From: Annona cherimola
Lineage: Eukaryota; Streptophyta; Magnoliopsida; Magnoliales; Annonaceae
Assembly: GCA_030490835.1 (NCBI GenBank)
Contig: CM059971.1
Coordinates: forward strand, 5,562,007-5,626,006
DNA: 64,000 bases
Direction: 5' to 3'
Each line of letters starts with the position of its first letter. Position 1 is the stretch's first letter. Below, piece after piece: positions 35,370 to 45,479 of the stretch. The notes beneath the pieces were generated by a model. The model saw nothing but the letters and a program-made list of their open reading frames with translations, had not been told where the DNA came from and ran no database searches. The position numbers and the translations under genes are program-made.

Positions 35370-36240
35370 GAGTTGTATTTTCTTATTATGGCCATGGGGA
35401 GATGGTGCCATGTCTGATTCCCGCCTCCACTTGGTCCCCGGCTTGGAGGAGTTGAGTGAAGTTGCCATATGGGTGAGAGATGAGGTAGCCCGAGATGCTC
35501 GGGTGTGTTGAGTTGATGATGATGGAGATTTTCTCGTCCAACGGCAACGAGCTTTTCATCTTCGCCGCCAAGGCACGTCATCTAGCCACGTACTCTGAGA
35601 ACGTTTCATCCTCTTCTTGCTCGAGTGCTTCGAGATCGGCCCTTTTGGGAGCCGTGTTTAGCATATATGAAAAGCGGTCCATGAAGGCTAAGAAGAGTTG
35701 TTCTCATGTTTTGATTTGCTTGCAGTCGAGCGACGTATACCATTCAAGGGCGTCTTCTCTCAAGCTATGTTGGAATAGCATGACCAAAATTTCCTCCTTT
35801 TTGACCAAATTTCCTCCTTTTTTACCAAAGGGTATAAAATACTGCAAAAGACCTTGATATGGGCATGTGGGCATGAGTTTCCTTCATAGATAGGGAGGGT
35901 TGGCATTTTGAAATTTTCAGGTAGTTGTGCATTTGGAAATGGGCATAAGTCTTCAATTTTTACCAAATGAAGGTCCTCCTCTTGCTGTCGCTTGATTTTT
36001 CTGTGCAACTCTTGGAGTTGGCTTTGAAACTGTATCTTGACCTCTTCTATTTGGCCTTGCACATTCGCTAGGTCGCGTGATCTTTGAGCTGGAATGGATT
36101 GTGAGCTCGAACTCGCCGTTTGCTGATGTTGTGATGAAGAGGATGACGTTTGATGTTGTTGTTTTGCCATTGATTGACGTTGCTCTAATATTTTGTAGAG
36201 CATGTCCTCCATCCGTTGCATTCGTTACATCATCCGATCC
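35370..36240 (-). pseudogene. Gypsy gag (Retrotrans_gag family), broken
   Basis: The frame begins at the MQRMEDMLYKILEQRQ region near 36221, followed by a Gln/Ser-rich linker, a coiled-coil-like stretch (VQGQIEEVKIQFQSQLQELH) and the gag core: FKMPTLPIYEGNSCPHAHIK, then ALEWYTSLDCKQIKT, FMDRFSYMLNTAPKRADLEA and EQEEDETFSEYVAR. A repeated TTTCCTCCTTTTT-type segment near 35790-35825 shifts the frame. Two expected Trp codons read TGA (near 35727 and 35586), and TAA stops follow the SPWP segment near 35385. It is therefore non-functional. Confidence 0.8.
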
Positions 36241-36539
36241 CATTTTTCAAATGAGAATGCAGTATTTTCCTTTGAAAGATGATTTGTCGGCTCCATGTAT
36301 GCGATCTTCAGCTTGAAGGCAACTAGAACTTTAAGATATATAATTTCTTCACTCTTTTTTTTAAATTTTTTTTCTTTTTCTTTTAACTTTTTTTTTGCTC
36401 TTTTTTCTTTTTAAAGTAGTAAGTCAAAGTAAAATTATGGAAACATGATATGATGCCCCCCGGTTTCAGAACCAAGGGTAGAAAGGTTGATTAATCATCT
36501 TCAAACTTGAAAAGCCATTGCTAGCTTACTGCCGCGTCG

Positions 36540-37085
36540 CCGTGATGCCTCTGGACATTGCTGGACCTTTATGTCACGTCAGTGCCTTTTCCGTACTGGT
36601 CTTGTCAGCGCCTTTTTGTCACATCAACGGCCATTTCAGCGCCTTTTCCGTACTTTTTGCGTCAACAGTTGACTTCTGGGCTAGAACACTTTTCCAAGTC
36701 ATGTAAGCTTTATGTCACATCAATGGTTTTGTCAGCACCTTTATGTCATGTCAGTGGTCTTATCAGCACCTTTATGTCATGTCAATTGTCTTGTCAGCAT
36801 ACTTCTTGGGTCAACAGTTGACTTCTAGGCTAGAATACTTTTTCAAGTCATGTAAGCTTTATGTCACATCAATGGTCTTGTCAGCACCTTTATGTCATGT
36901 CAGTGGTCTTATCAGCAGCTTTATGTCATGTCAATTGTCTTGTCAGCATACTTCTTGGGTCAACAGTTGACTTCTAGGCTAGAATACTTTTTCAAGTCAT
37001 GTAAGCTTTATGTCACATCAATGGTCTTGTCAGCACCTTTATGTCATGTCAGTGGTCTTATCAGCACCTGTCACATCAGTAATTG
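36540..37085. repeat. 149-bp tandem repeat in gypsy leader
   Basis: The word GTCATGTAAGCTTTATGTCA recurs at 36698, 36847 and 36996, giving a 149-bp period with two full units and partial ones on both sides. Within each unit a shorter phrase, TTATGTCATGTCAGTGGTCT, is itself repeated. Overlapping open frames here are products of the repeat. Confidence 0.9.
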
Positions 37086-37289
37086 ACTTGCTTTGCTTTC
37101 GAGATATGGTGAGGTGAAGAACCTGAGCAATCAATGAAAGATGGTTAGCACTTGTAAACAGATAATAAAAAAAGATCAACCTTTGGATAGATGCTTGCAA
37201 GTCCGAGTCCTTTTGTGTGCGTTTTTTTTCAGATTTTATTTATATTAAGTTTTGCGCGTGAGAATGTTCGAGGTCCACAAATTTGGGTT

Positions 37290-37515
37290 TGCCTGAGGCG
37301 TCTCTGGAAAAGTGACCAGTTCGCTTGAAGCGTGTCTGGAGAAAGACCAGTTCTCTTGAAGCGTGTTTGGAGAAGGACCAGTTCTCTTGAAGCGTGTCTG
37401 GAAGAATGACCAGTTCGCTTGAAGAGTGTCTGGAAGAATGACTAGTTCGCTTGAAGAGTCTCTGGAAGGAAGACCAGTTCGCTTGAAGCGTTTCTGGAAG
37501 TGTGACCAGAAAACA
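37290..37515. repeat. 31-32 bp tandem repeat in gypsy leader
   Basis: Six or seven copies of a unit like TTGAAGCGTGTCTGGAAGAA followed by TGACCAGTTCGC lie head to tail, starting near 37325, 37356, 37387, 37419, 37451 and 37483. The spacing is 31 or 32 bp. It sits between the primer-binding site and gag. Confidence 0.88.
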
Positions 37516-37850
37516 CTCAGGTTATGAAAAAGAAGTGATTTTTACGCCGGATTTTTTTTTACGTTAATTGATTTTGGATTTGCCGGAGGCCCTTGCTGTA
37601 GGCTCGTTTTACGTGTCTGGACGGTTACGAGGCGGTGTGCAATAGTGCTCTTTCTTCACGAGTTCTTTTCAGTTTGTGAGCTGGACGCCTCTGGACCTAA
37701 AAACTTTTTAGGTTTCTGTGCGATTTGGGCAGAAACTTCAGAAACTCGCTGCCGGGAGACGGGATTTCCTCTACAACTTGCTGTCCAGCGAGAGAAGAGC
37801 TCCGATATTCTAGTTTCTGACCCCCCTGCGCCGATGTAGACCTACAACGC

Positions 37851-37870
37851 CGTCCCCAGTGGAGTCGCCA
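37851..37870 (-). promoter_or_regulatory. Gypsy primer-binding site
   Basis: On the minus strand the sequence is TGGCGACTCCACTGGGGACG, three bases inside the LTR. TGGCGACTC...GGGGA sites of this type are known in some plant gypsy elements. I do not assign the tRNA with certainty. Confidence 0.7.
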
Positions 37871-37873
37871 AGC

Positions 37874-39061
37874 TGTAGCACCTGCCGTGAGCGCTACGAT
37901 GGGCTCGGAATGGTTTCTCGGGCCTTGAAAATGTGGATCGTGTTGGATAGCAACGTGGGCTTAGATTTCCTGCATTCACATGGGGTAAAACGCATTAGAC
38001 TTCACGTTTTTTAGAAAGGTTGGCGTACGAGTATTTTCTCGTGAGTTCGGCAGCATAACGGCTAAGACGGGGCTTTCCGTACACGGGTCAAGCCACAAAT
38101 CCGGCAGCATAACGACAACGTATTATGCTGGAATCCGTGGACCCACGTGCACCCGCCTTGCCGGGCGTTAACTCAAACACGCACAAAAATAAAAAAGAAC
38201 GGAGTCGCCACTGATCTTTAAAGGGAGATCAGTCCCTATTTGACGAAATAAGGCACTAGTTGTATAGAGATCGGGTTCCGGCCTTCGAGTTGAAGCAAAT
38301 ATGGAAAAATCTGCCAACCCGAGGCGATTTACATGGCGTAAAAGGGGGAAAATAAAAAGGATTTAAGAGAACGGGAGAGATGGAAAGGGGAAAATGGGAA
38401 GAGAGGCTTGTTGCTTGGAGAGCGTGAAAATCGGGACGCCGGGGCGTTGCTGCAGACTCCCGTCCTCCCCTCTGGGATGCCTCTCCTCAAGTGTAAATGA
38501 GGGGGGGTGCTCCTCCTTTTATAGTTGTAGGAGTGGGCTTTGGGCTCTCTTGAGATCATGGACTTGGTCTATGGGCTTGGACTTCTTGAAGAGTTGGACT
38601 TGGTCCATCTACTTGAGCTTGGGTTGAGACCATGGGCCTTGGGCCATTTGGAGGCTTAGACTTGGTCCATATGCTTGAGTTTGGTTTGAGACCGTGGGCC
38701 TTGAGCCATTTGAAGGCTTGGGCTTGGTCCATATGCTTGAGTTTGGTGGACTTGAGCTTGGCTAAGCCCGTTTGCTTTGGGTGGGCCGTTATAGGGGCCC
38801 AGAGTTGTAGGGAAGCCTGCTTCTGAGGCTTGGGCTGCATTGTGGAGCCCGTTGAGGTGGCCTGTAGGAGCTTCGCTCTTGTGGGCCGGATCTGGTTCGT
38901 TGAAGAAGCCTGCTTCAAGGCTTAGTGGAGCTTCGCTCCTGTGGGTTGAGTACGGAAGGGCCCGCTTAGCTGACTTGAACTCCCTTTTTGTCTTGAATTT
39001 GCATGGGCTTAGGACCTTTTTCATTTTATCCATTTTTGGGCCCAAATGTGGGGTGTCAACA
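37874..39061 (-). repeat. Gypsy LTR, 1188 bp
   Basis: On the minus strand it starts TGTTGACACCCCACATTTGG and ends GCAGGTGCTACA, the usual TG...CA form, next to the primer-binding site. The segment around 38570-38760 carries three copies of a 62-bp unit containing CTTGGTCCAT (38599, 38661, 38723). The base after the LTR starts GTATT, the expected place for a target duplication whose partner I could not find. Confidence 0.82.
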
Positions 39062-39800
39062 GTATTGTAAATGAGTTTTTTAAGATAGGTTAAGTGATGC
39101 ATTTGTTTATTTCAAACCAACAAGATCACTTCTCAATTTTAAATAAATATGCCCCACTAACATTCTTATCTTATGTGAGGCTCATATAAATTTCTAATTC
39201 AAATTATTTTAAGTGATAATATTCAAAGAAAATGATGGAATTGTTACCCAAGGCGTATTTTTTTAGCTTTTGTTTACTTTTTAGCTTTTGTTTACTTTTT
39301 AGCTTTTGTTTGAAAATGATTTTCAATTGCATTTGACTTATACACCAAAATTAGTTGATTCAACTTGGGTTGTGCAACTTATTATTATTATTATTATTAT
39401 TATTATTTGTAAATACCTAACCCAATCTTACTATAAATGGAGCCCCATTAGATGCATCGTGATGCATTTTAGACTAAAATATATTATCGATTTTTTATTA
39501 TAATTAGTTATATTTTTATATTTTTTCCATAAATATGTGAATTACTAATATACTTATTAAATTTTGAACATAATTGAAAAATTGAATATTATAACTCACC
39601 ACTGCCCTAATTGACATAAGCTCTAAATTTCAGTAACGGTTTTTTTTTTATGAAATAAGCATTTTTAGAATTAGCTGCAAATGTAGTAAGTATATTTAGA
39701 ATTTTAGAAATGTTTAAGATTAAGGTTAAATAAAATGAATATATTTGGAAAAATCTAAGTATTTATTATACATTGTCACGGAATTAACCTAGCCCAGAGC
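39062..39800. other. AT-rich intergenic DNA with ATT microsatellite
   Basis: No gene was recognised. An ATT trinucleotide run of nine units lies near 39380-39408, and a TTTTTAGCTTTTGTTTAC phrase is repeated near 39260-39310. The A-tract near 39818 closes the stretch. Confidence 0.45.
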
Positions 39801-39839
39801 ATATTACTACCTGGTTAAAAAAAAAAAAAAACACTGTTT

Positions 39840-40023
39840 CCGGCCAAAACTAACCCGTTCGCAGACTCCCGTACAGCAGCCACTCTCTCCGTCTCTCAGA
39901 AGGGTGGGAAAAAAGGACCCTAAGCTCGTGCCATCGACGGCCGTGCCCCTGTTGGCCTCCGCTTGAAGCGCGTCGTCGCCAGCGATTTCATGCAGTTTCT
40001 TAGCAGTGGCCAATCGGAAGAAG
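39840..40023 (+). promoter_or_regulatory. Probable leader exon and promoter of the BIR6-like PPR gene
   Basis: GC content rises here and the stretch ends AAG followed by GTAAGG at 40024, a strong 5' splice site. A pyrimidine-rich acceptor CTTCTTCCTATAG ends at 41671, shortly before the PPR start at 41684. A leader intron of about 1.65 kb is therefore likely, but this is inference from splice signals only. The open frames in this stretch have no family resemblance. Confidence 0.45.
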
Positions 40024-40707
40024 GTAAGGCAAAGCTTCCAGGGCGAAAAATCCAATCTTTTTCTTCCTTTCTGCTGGCAAAGCTTCCATGCAGTGTCTTG
40101 ATTCGCTCCCCTCTCTCTGTTTCTGCTGGCTTTTCTTGTTGTTTTCTTGCTCTGCACGCCTCGGGCTTATGCCGCCGACCTTGCGTTCGTGCTGGAATCG
40201 ACATCTGATATCTGAATGTTGCTATCAAGCAGCTAGCAGCAGGAGTAGACATCTGACATTGCACTTGTGTCAGATGTAAGAGCAAGCTGCCAAGCTCCCA
40301 ATAATAACTTCAATGGAGTTAATAAATGCTCCCAAGGATTTTGTGTTCTTTTCCTGCCTGTACAGCAGTGTGTATTTTAATCGACTTACTGGTAATGTGG
40401 GCAAGTGTGTATTCTACCTTTGTTCATCTTCCAATGTGACCTTTATAGCAGATAAAAGCCTAAAATGATCCCAAATGGAACACTTTTTCATGGCCATATT
40501 CTAGCAGGTTTATTTGTTAAATCAGCTAAACCAGTTCACTGATATCCGCAGGAGGATAATATAGATGACAGGAAGAACAATGGACATGACATAAGTTTCT
40601 TACAAGAGCTGTTCTTTGGATGCTTATTTGCAGAAAATACAGAGTTTTTCTGTGTGTTCGAAGATAATACATGATCGGTGAAAAGTAATTGTTTCTATTT
40701 TTTGAGG

Positions 40708-41179
40708 GCAAGTTCCGTATATACCCACGAATTTTATCCCTAATTTCACTTATACCCATGAATTTTTAAAAATTCATCTCATACCCACAATTTCATCCTA
40801 ATTCCACTTATACCCACACCGTTAGGGATCCATTAAATGGGCCGTTAGCCTCCTTGTAAAATAACGAATATGCCCAAGCTTTAATGCAATTTAAGGTTGT
40901 TTTGCTTAAAGTTAAAGATTCATATTCAAATGATATATGATTTTATAGTTGTAGAATTGTTAAAAATTCATTATAATATTAATTATTAGCTATAAAATCA
41001 TAATTATGGATGGGCATATTCGTCATTTCTCAAAGAGTTAACGGCCTCTCTAACGGATCCTTAACTGCGTGGGTATAAGTGGAATTATGATGAAAATTCA
41101 TGGGTATGAGAGAAAATTTTGAAAATTCATGAGTATAAGTGGAATTATGGTAAAATTTGTGGGTATATAAGGAATTTGC
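40708..41179. mobile_element. Foldback MITE, 472 bp, long inverted repeats
   Basis: The left end reads GCAAGTTCCGTATATACCCA and the right end TGGGTATATAAGGAATTTGC. The complementarity extends inward for well over 100 bases through repeated CACTTATACCCA / TGGGTATAAGTG words, to CCGTTAGGGATCCATTAA on the left and CTAACGGATCCTTAACTG on the right. There is no coding content. It lies inside the proposed leader intron of the PPR gene. No target duplication could be fixed. Confidence 0.82.
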
Positions 41180-41683
41180 ATTATTTTATTTTATTTTATT
41201 TTATTTTAAACAGGTCTCCAAACTTGTGTAGCAACACATTCTTCTTCCTTCGTTGTTTGCTTTGATCTAAATTGTTGCTTTCAATTTTGGAGTCTACTAC
41301 ATGTTTGTCTGGTTTCAAGTTGGGTTCCCTTATAGACAGCTTCTCTTCCTCTAATGTTCTAACCTCATTTCCAGCAGAAATTCCTCCTTAGCATTGGCAT
41401 CACTGTTGTCCTCTTTATTGCCTTCCTTTCCAAGCTCCGCATGCTGTTTGTCTGTGGGATGATCTGATTTGAGAAATTCCTGGAGTATGGCCTAAGGGAG
41501 CCAAAGGTCTGGATAATGTCTTTGGACTTACAATGTTCAATTCCTTTATTATCCAACTTGAGGTATTGATTATCATACTTTCTACACAGGCTAGTGGAGC
41601 CAAGATCAAAATATTTGAGCGAGCCTGACGACAAGGGTTTTACTCGTGACTGTCCTGTTCTTCTTCCTATAGAGGTTAATACC

Positions 41684-43513
41684 ATGAAAATTCCCAAGGC
41701 AGTTATTGCATCGTTGAGAGTTATTAGCTCTCAGCTTCTTATCAAACCCCTACCCTCCACAGCTCTTGCCCCCCGCCACCATTGTCATCCCACTGCCCAT
41801 TTCTCATCCCTGCCTAGCTCCTCCACTGCTGACCTCATTCTCACCAATTCGTGGTCCAAGGACATTGAAACCCAGCTCCTCAAATCCGTGCCCTCACTAA
41901 CTCACGAATACGTCCTCTATGTACTGAAAAAGCTTCAAAAGTCCCCCCAGAAAGCCGTTGATTTCTTTAGACTTGTGTCAACAGAGAACCCGTCGAGCAT
42001 CAGCGGCACAACATATGCTCTCATGCTCAGGATTTTGGGTCACAAGGAATGGATGAAAGAGTTTTGGGTAATCTTGAATGAGCTTTCCAGGAGAGGGTTT
42101 GAGCTTGACAGGGGCACCTATGACACGCTCATGAGCAGTTTTGGTAAGGAGAAGATGGCGACGGAGGTCACCGCTTTGTCTGACTTCTACTCTCAGATGG
42201 TGGAAAAAAGCGCCATGGATGTGGGTGTGAGCGCTGCAGTTGGGATTGTTTCGGAGGAACCAGATTGGAATGAAGGAGTTGAGAAGAAATTGGGTGATCT
42301 CAAGCTTTCTTTGTCAGATACTGTCGTGGTTAAGGTCCTAAGGGAAGTGCGCCAATACCCTCTCCGGGCTTTGGCCTTCTTCAACTGGGCAGGGAAGCAG
42401 CCTGGCTATGAGCACAGCGCGATTACTTACAATACAGTTATTAGAATTCTGGGGCGGGATGATTGTATAGGCCACCTCTGGAGCACAGTCAAGGAAATGA
42501 AGGGCCAAGGGTATGAAATGGACATTGACACATATATAAAGCTCTTGAGGCAGTTTGTAAAGAGGAAAATGATGAAGGAGGCCATTGAGCTTTATGAGTT
42601 TATGATGGAGGGCCCATATAAACCTTCAACCCAGGACTGTAACATGCTCTTGCGGCAGATATCACTGACTGAAAACCCTGATCTCGATTTAGTCTTCAGA
42701 GTCGTGAGGACCTTTGAAGCAGCTGGGCACTCTCTTTCAAAGGCTGTTTATGATGGGATTCATCGGTCTTTGACTAGCACGGGAAGGTTTGGCGAAGCAG
42801 AGAAGATTCTTAAGGCCATGACTGATGCGGGGTTCGAACCAGATAACATCACCTATAGCCAGTTGGTGTTTGGACTGTGTAAGGCTGGACGGCTGGATGA
42901 AGCGAGCAAGGTGTTGGATGACATGGAAGCCAAAGGATGCATTCCCGATCTCAAGACATGGACGATTCTCATCCGGGGGCATTGCCTTGCTGGTGAGGTC
43001 GAGAAGGCATCATCTTATTTTACTAAAATGCTGGAGAAGAATTGTGATGTTGATGCTGATCTTCTTGAAGTGTTGGTGGATGGTTTGTGCGCTAAGAAAA
43101 AGGCAGGCGCCGCATATGCTCTGGTAGTTGAAATGGTGGAGACAGCTCACCTAAGGCCTTGGCAGGCTATGTACAGGCGCTTGGAGGAAGTTCTACTTGG
43201 TGAGGGTAAACTTGAAGAGGCATTAAAGCTCCTACGTCTAATGAAATTACACAACTACCCACCTTATGCAGATCCTTTTATTCACTACATTTCGAAGTCT
43301 GGAACAGTGGAGGATGCTGCAGAGTTTCTGAAAGCATTAACTGTCAAACAATTTCCACCAGCTTCAGCATATCATCGTGTTTTTGAATCCTTCTTCAAGG
43401 AAGGTAGACATGTTGAGGCCCAAGACTTACTGTACAAGTGTCCCCATCATATTCGTAAACATGCTGACATTCTGAATCTTTTTGGTTCAGTGAAGCACAA
43501 GCAAAAGACTTGA
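41684..43513 (+). CDS. BIR6: P-class pentatricopeptide repeat protein, BIR6-like
   Basis: This is a mitochondrial RNA-binding PPR protein. The Arabidopsis counterpart At3g48250 (BIR6) is needed for splicing of nad7 intron 1 of respiratory complex I. The match was judged from shared blocks: SKAVYDGIHRSLTSTGRF, EPDNITYSQLVFGLCKAGRL, PDLKTWTILIRGHC and the C-terminal CPHHIRKHADILNLFG. The open frame extends upstream to an ATG at 41594. I prefer the ATG at 41684 (609 residues) because it starts a basic, Ser-rich mitochondrial-type presequence (MKIPKAVIASLRVISSQLL) and lies just after a likely splice acceptor. PPR motifs fill roughly residues 110 to 580. There is no E or DYW tail and no intron in the coding part. 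No internal stop or frameshift was seen. Confidence 0.93.
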   Translation: MKIPKAVIASLRVISSQLLIKPLPSTALAPRHHCHPTAHFSSLPSSSTADLILTNSWSKDIETQLLKSVPSLTHEYVLYVLKKLQKSPQKAVDFFRLVSTENPSSISGTTYALMLRILGHKEWMKEFWVILNELSRRGFELDRGTYDTLMSSFGKEKMATEVTALSDFYSQMVEKSAMDVGVSAAVGIVSEEPDWNEGVEKKLGDLKLSLSDTVVVKVLREVRQYPLRALAFFNWAGKQPGYEHSAITYNTVIRILGRDDCIGHLWSTVKEMKGQGYEMDIDTYIKLLRQFVKRKMMKEAIELYEFMMEGPYKPSTQDCNMLLRQISLTENPDLDLVFRVVRTFEAAGHSLSKAVYDGIHRSLTSTGRFGEAEKILKAMTDAGFEPDNITYSQLVFGLCKAGRLDEASKVLDDMEAKGCIPDLKTWTILIRGHCLAGEVEKASSYFTKMLEKNCDVDADLLEVLVDGLCAKKKAGAAYALVVEMVETAHLRPWQAMYRRLEEVLLGEGKLEEALKLLRLMKLHNYPPYADPFIHYISKSGTVEDAAEFLKALTVKQFPPASAYHRVFESFFKEGRHVEAQDLLYKCPHHIRKHADILNLFGSVKHKQKT

Positions 43514-44360
43514 TTAACTGCAAGGTGTTTTTCTCTTCTATTGTTAACTTCCTCAATGTGTATTTTTTCTATTCCAATGCTTCATAGTTTCCTTTTAATC
43601 TAACTACAATGTTATTTTGATTGTATTCAAAACTGTTTGATTTATGCAGTTTCTACCTGAGAAGAAATGTTTTCATGGGAACGCATGACATAATAGCAGT
43701 TCATAGATAAATTTTCTGATTTTATTTTTGCATGTTGTTAATTTTGAGGATACTCAGTTGCTTCAATTTTGTTTTTAGTATTTGATGCTCTTGGCAGAAA
43801 CATGGAATACATAATGTCATCGATTCGTTTGGCAATTGAACTTGACACATAGAAGCAAGGCAGGGTGGTTGTAACAAGTTGGATTATTCTCGATTTGAAA
43901 CATTCGCAGTGCAGAAATCATTACATGGTCTCATCATTTTCATTTCCAAATTTTCCAATGTACTTTCAGGAGCCATTCATACGGCGAAACGAAGTTGTTT
44001 CTTTGAACTTTAAAGATAAACCTCATTTCATTGCTTGAGCATTGAGTTCAATATAGAAAAGAAAAAAATGGCAAAATATGATTCGCTTGCTATGCCAAAA
44101 TGGAAGGTGTTCTCTTGTTGCAACTTCGTACAAGGTGACCTTTAAAGCATCTGAAATCTCCAGCAAGTCACTTGTTATTGCTGACTCCCTTGCACTATAT
44201 GGGACATTCAAGAGGGTTCTTGTTGCAACTATTTACCATTCAACACCACAGCAATCGTTAGATCCAGCATTTAGAATACAAACTTGAATTAGTTGCCCTC
44301 CACCTTCATAAATCAACATGGAGCTTCCCAGGATTTATCGGAGAGCTTACAAATTTCCAT
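43514..44360. other. 3' flank of the BIR6-like gene
   Basis: This should hold the 3' UTR and poly(A) site. The sequence is T-rich just after the stop and then has no recognisable feature. Short open frames near 44023-44287 on both strands do not resemble known proteins. Confidence 0.4.
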
Positions 44361-44362
44361 AG

Positions 44363-44645
44363 TTGTTTGGTGAAATTCGAACGTGGATCAAGACAGTTCG
44401 TGGACTGTCCCGCTGCGACGGTCATCTCACAAAGTTAGCATGCTATCTTGTGCTGAGAACTACTGCCATGTGATAGTTCTTGAACTGTTGCTATCTGTCC
44501 ATATTTGTTTGGCGAAATTTGAACGTGGATCAAGACAGTTCATGGACTGTCCTGCTGCGACAGTCATCTCACAAAGTTAGCATGCTATCTTGTGCTGAGA
44601 ACTTCTGCCGTGTGATAGTTCTTGAACTGTTGCTATCTGCATCCA
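44363..44645. repeat. 142-bp tandem duplication
   Basis: Two head-to-tail units starting at 44363 and 44505 share GAACGTGGATCAAGACAGTT, CATCTCACAAAGTTAGCATG and GTGATAGTTCTTGAACTGTT. They differ at only a few positions. Neither unit resembles a transposon end. The open frames here are repeat products. Confidence 0.9.
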
Positions 44646-45420
44646 TGAAATTTGGATGAGACGAAGTCGACAATCGCAGAAAGAAGTGAAGTAGGCTCTT
44701 ATGTGTCTGGAAGGGATGAAGAAATTGGTAACTCCATGCAGCCATATTTCAAAAGATAACTGATCCATCCACACACAAACCTGCCCCCACCTCCCCCCAG
44801 AACATGATTTCCAAGCAGCACTGCGAGATTCTGTTGTTTCCGACCTCTTTTCTTTTGGGCTACGTGCTCTGTTTATGGTTATATTTTGGAGACTCGATTT
44901 CGAAGAAAAATATCTTCCATAATCGCAATTCTTTTTAACTTCTAAATCGTAATCGTTTATTTTAAGTTGCTGCTTTCCCAACCAAAAAAAGAAGTAAATT
45001 TATTGCATTTTCTGGGTGGTTAATCCATATTTTTTTACCTGTGCATCTTCATTTCATCATTTGCACGAATTAACAGACTTCCAAAATTAAGAGCTAATCA
45101 AGATTCCAGGGTTTCTAATCTCTAACTTTTAGCCTTTATATTTCTTTGATTGTCTATTCGTTTCAAAGAAAGATCATTTAGGGAATCAAAAAATATTGTA
45201 AAATTGCGCAATTTTTAGTGTTTGAACTCTATTTTTTGATTTGATCTGATTTGGTCAATTTTTTATTTTATTTTATTTTTTGAACCCGGCTTGGACCGCA
45301 ATTGATGACATTGGGTTCAGTATTGGGTTCAACTTAGGGGTCCGGGCTAGTTAAAACCTGCTCAGTGTGCATACTTAATTTTCGGTACATGTGATTTTAG
45401 GAATTATATATAAATACATG

Positions 45421-45475
45421 AATCATCATCATCGTAAGCCATTTTTCACCTAAGTAAGGTCGGCTGCATATTACA
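45421..45475 (-). mobile_element. Short 3' tail of an RTE-type LINE
   Basis: ATCATCATCATCGTAAGCCA followed by TTTTTCACCTAAGTAAGGTC and GGCTGCAT matches the 3' tail of the larger element starting at 49957 (ATCATCATAAGCCATTTCCC, then GTGGGGTTGGCTGCATGG). This is a severely 5'-truncated insertion. Confidence 0.6.
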
Positions 45476-45479
45476 TATT

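Larger units (their letters stand above)
34166..39061 (-). mobile_element. Truncated Ty3/gypsy-type retrotransposon
   Basis: Read on the minus strand, the element has a 1188-bp LTR (39061 down to 37874), a primer-binding site, a leader packed with tandem repeats, a gag gene, and an open frame of unknown role. Neither pol nor the second LTR is present. The left limit is set only by the end of the last frame, so the true border is unknown and no target duplication can be paired. The missing pol suggests a non-autonomous or deleted member. Stops and a small duplication in gag show it is not active. Confidence 0.82.

Noticed and set aside
36558..37086. Several plus-strand open frames coding a repeated MSCQWSYQ-like peptide
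   Set aside because: They follow the 149-bp DNA repeat of the gypsy leader and lie antisense to the element; the peptide repetition only reflects the DNA period.
37290..37515. Regularly spaced short repeats resembling a CRISPR array
   Set aside because: Units are head to tail without unique spacers, lie in a plant retrotransposon leader, and have no cas genes nearby.
39807..40285. Overlapping open frames on both strands near the BIR6-like leader
   Set aside because: No family resemblance; GC-rich leader and promoter DNA gives long chance frames. Splice signals fit a noncoding leader exon better.
41594..41683. Upstream start of the BIR6-like frame at 41594
   Set aside because: The extra 30 residues are acidic and unlike a targeting peptide, and a likely splice acceptor lies between the two ATGs.
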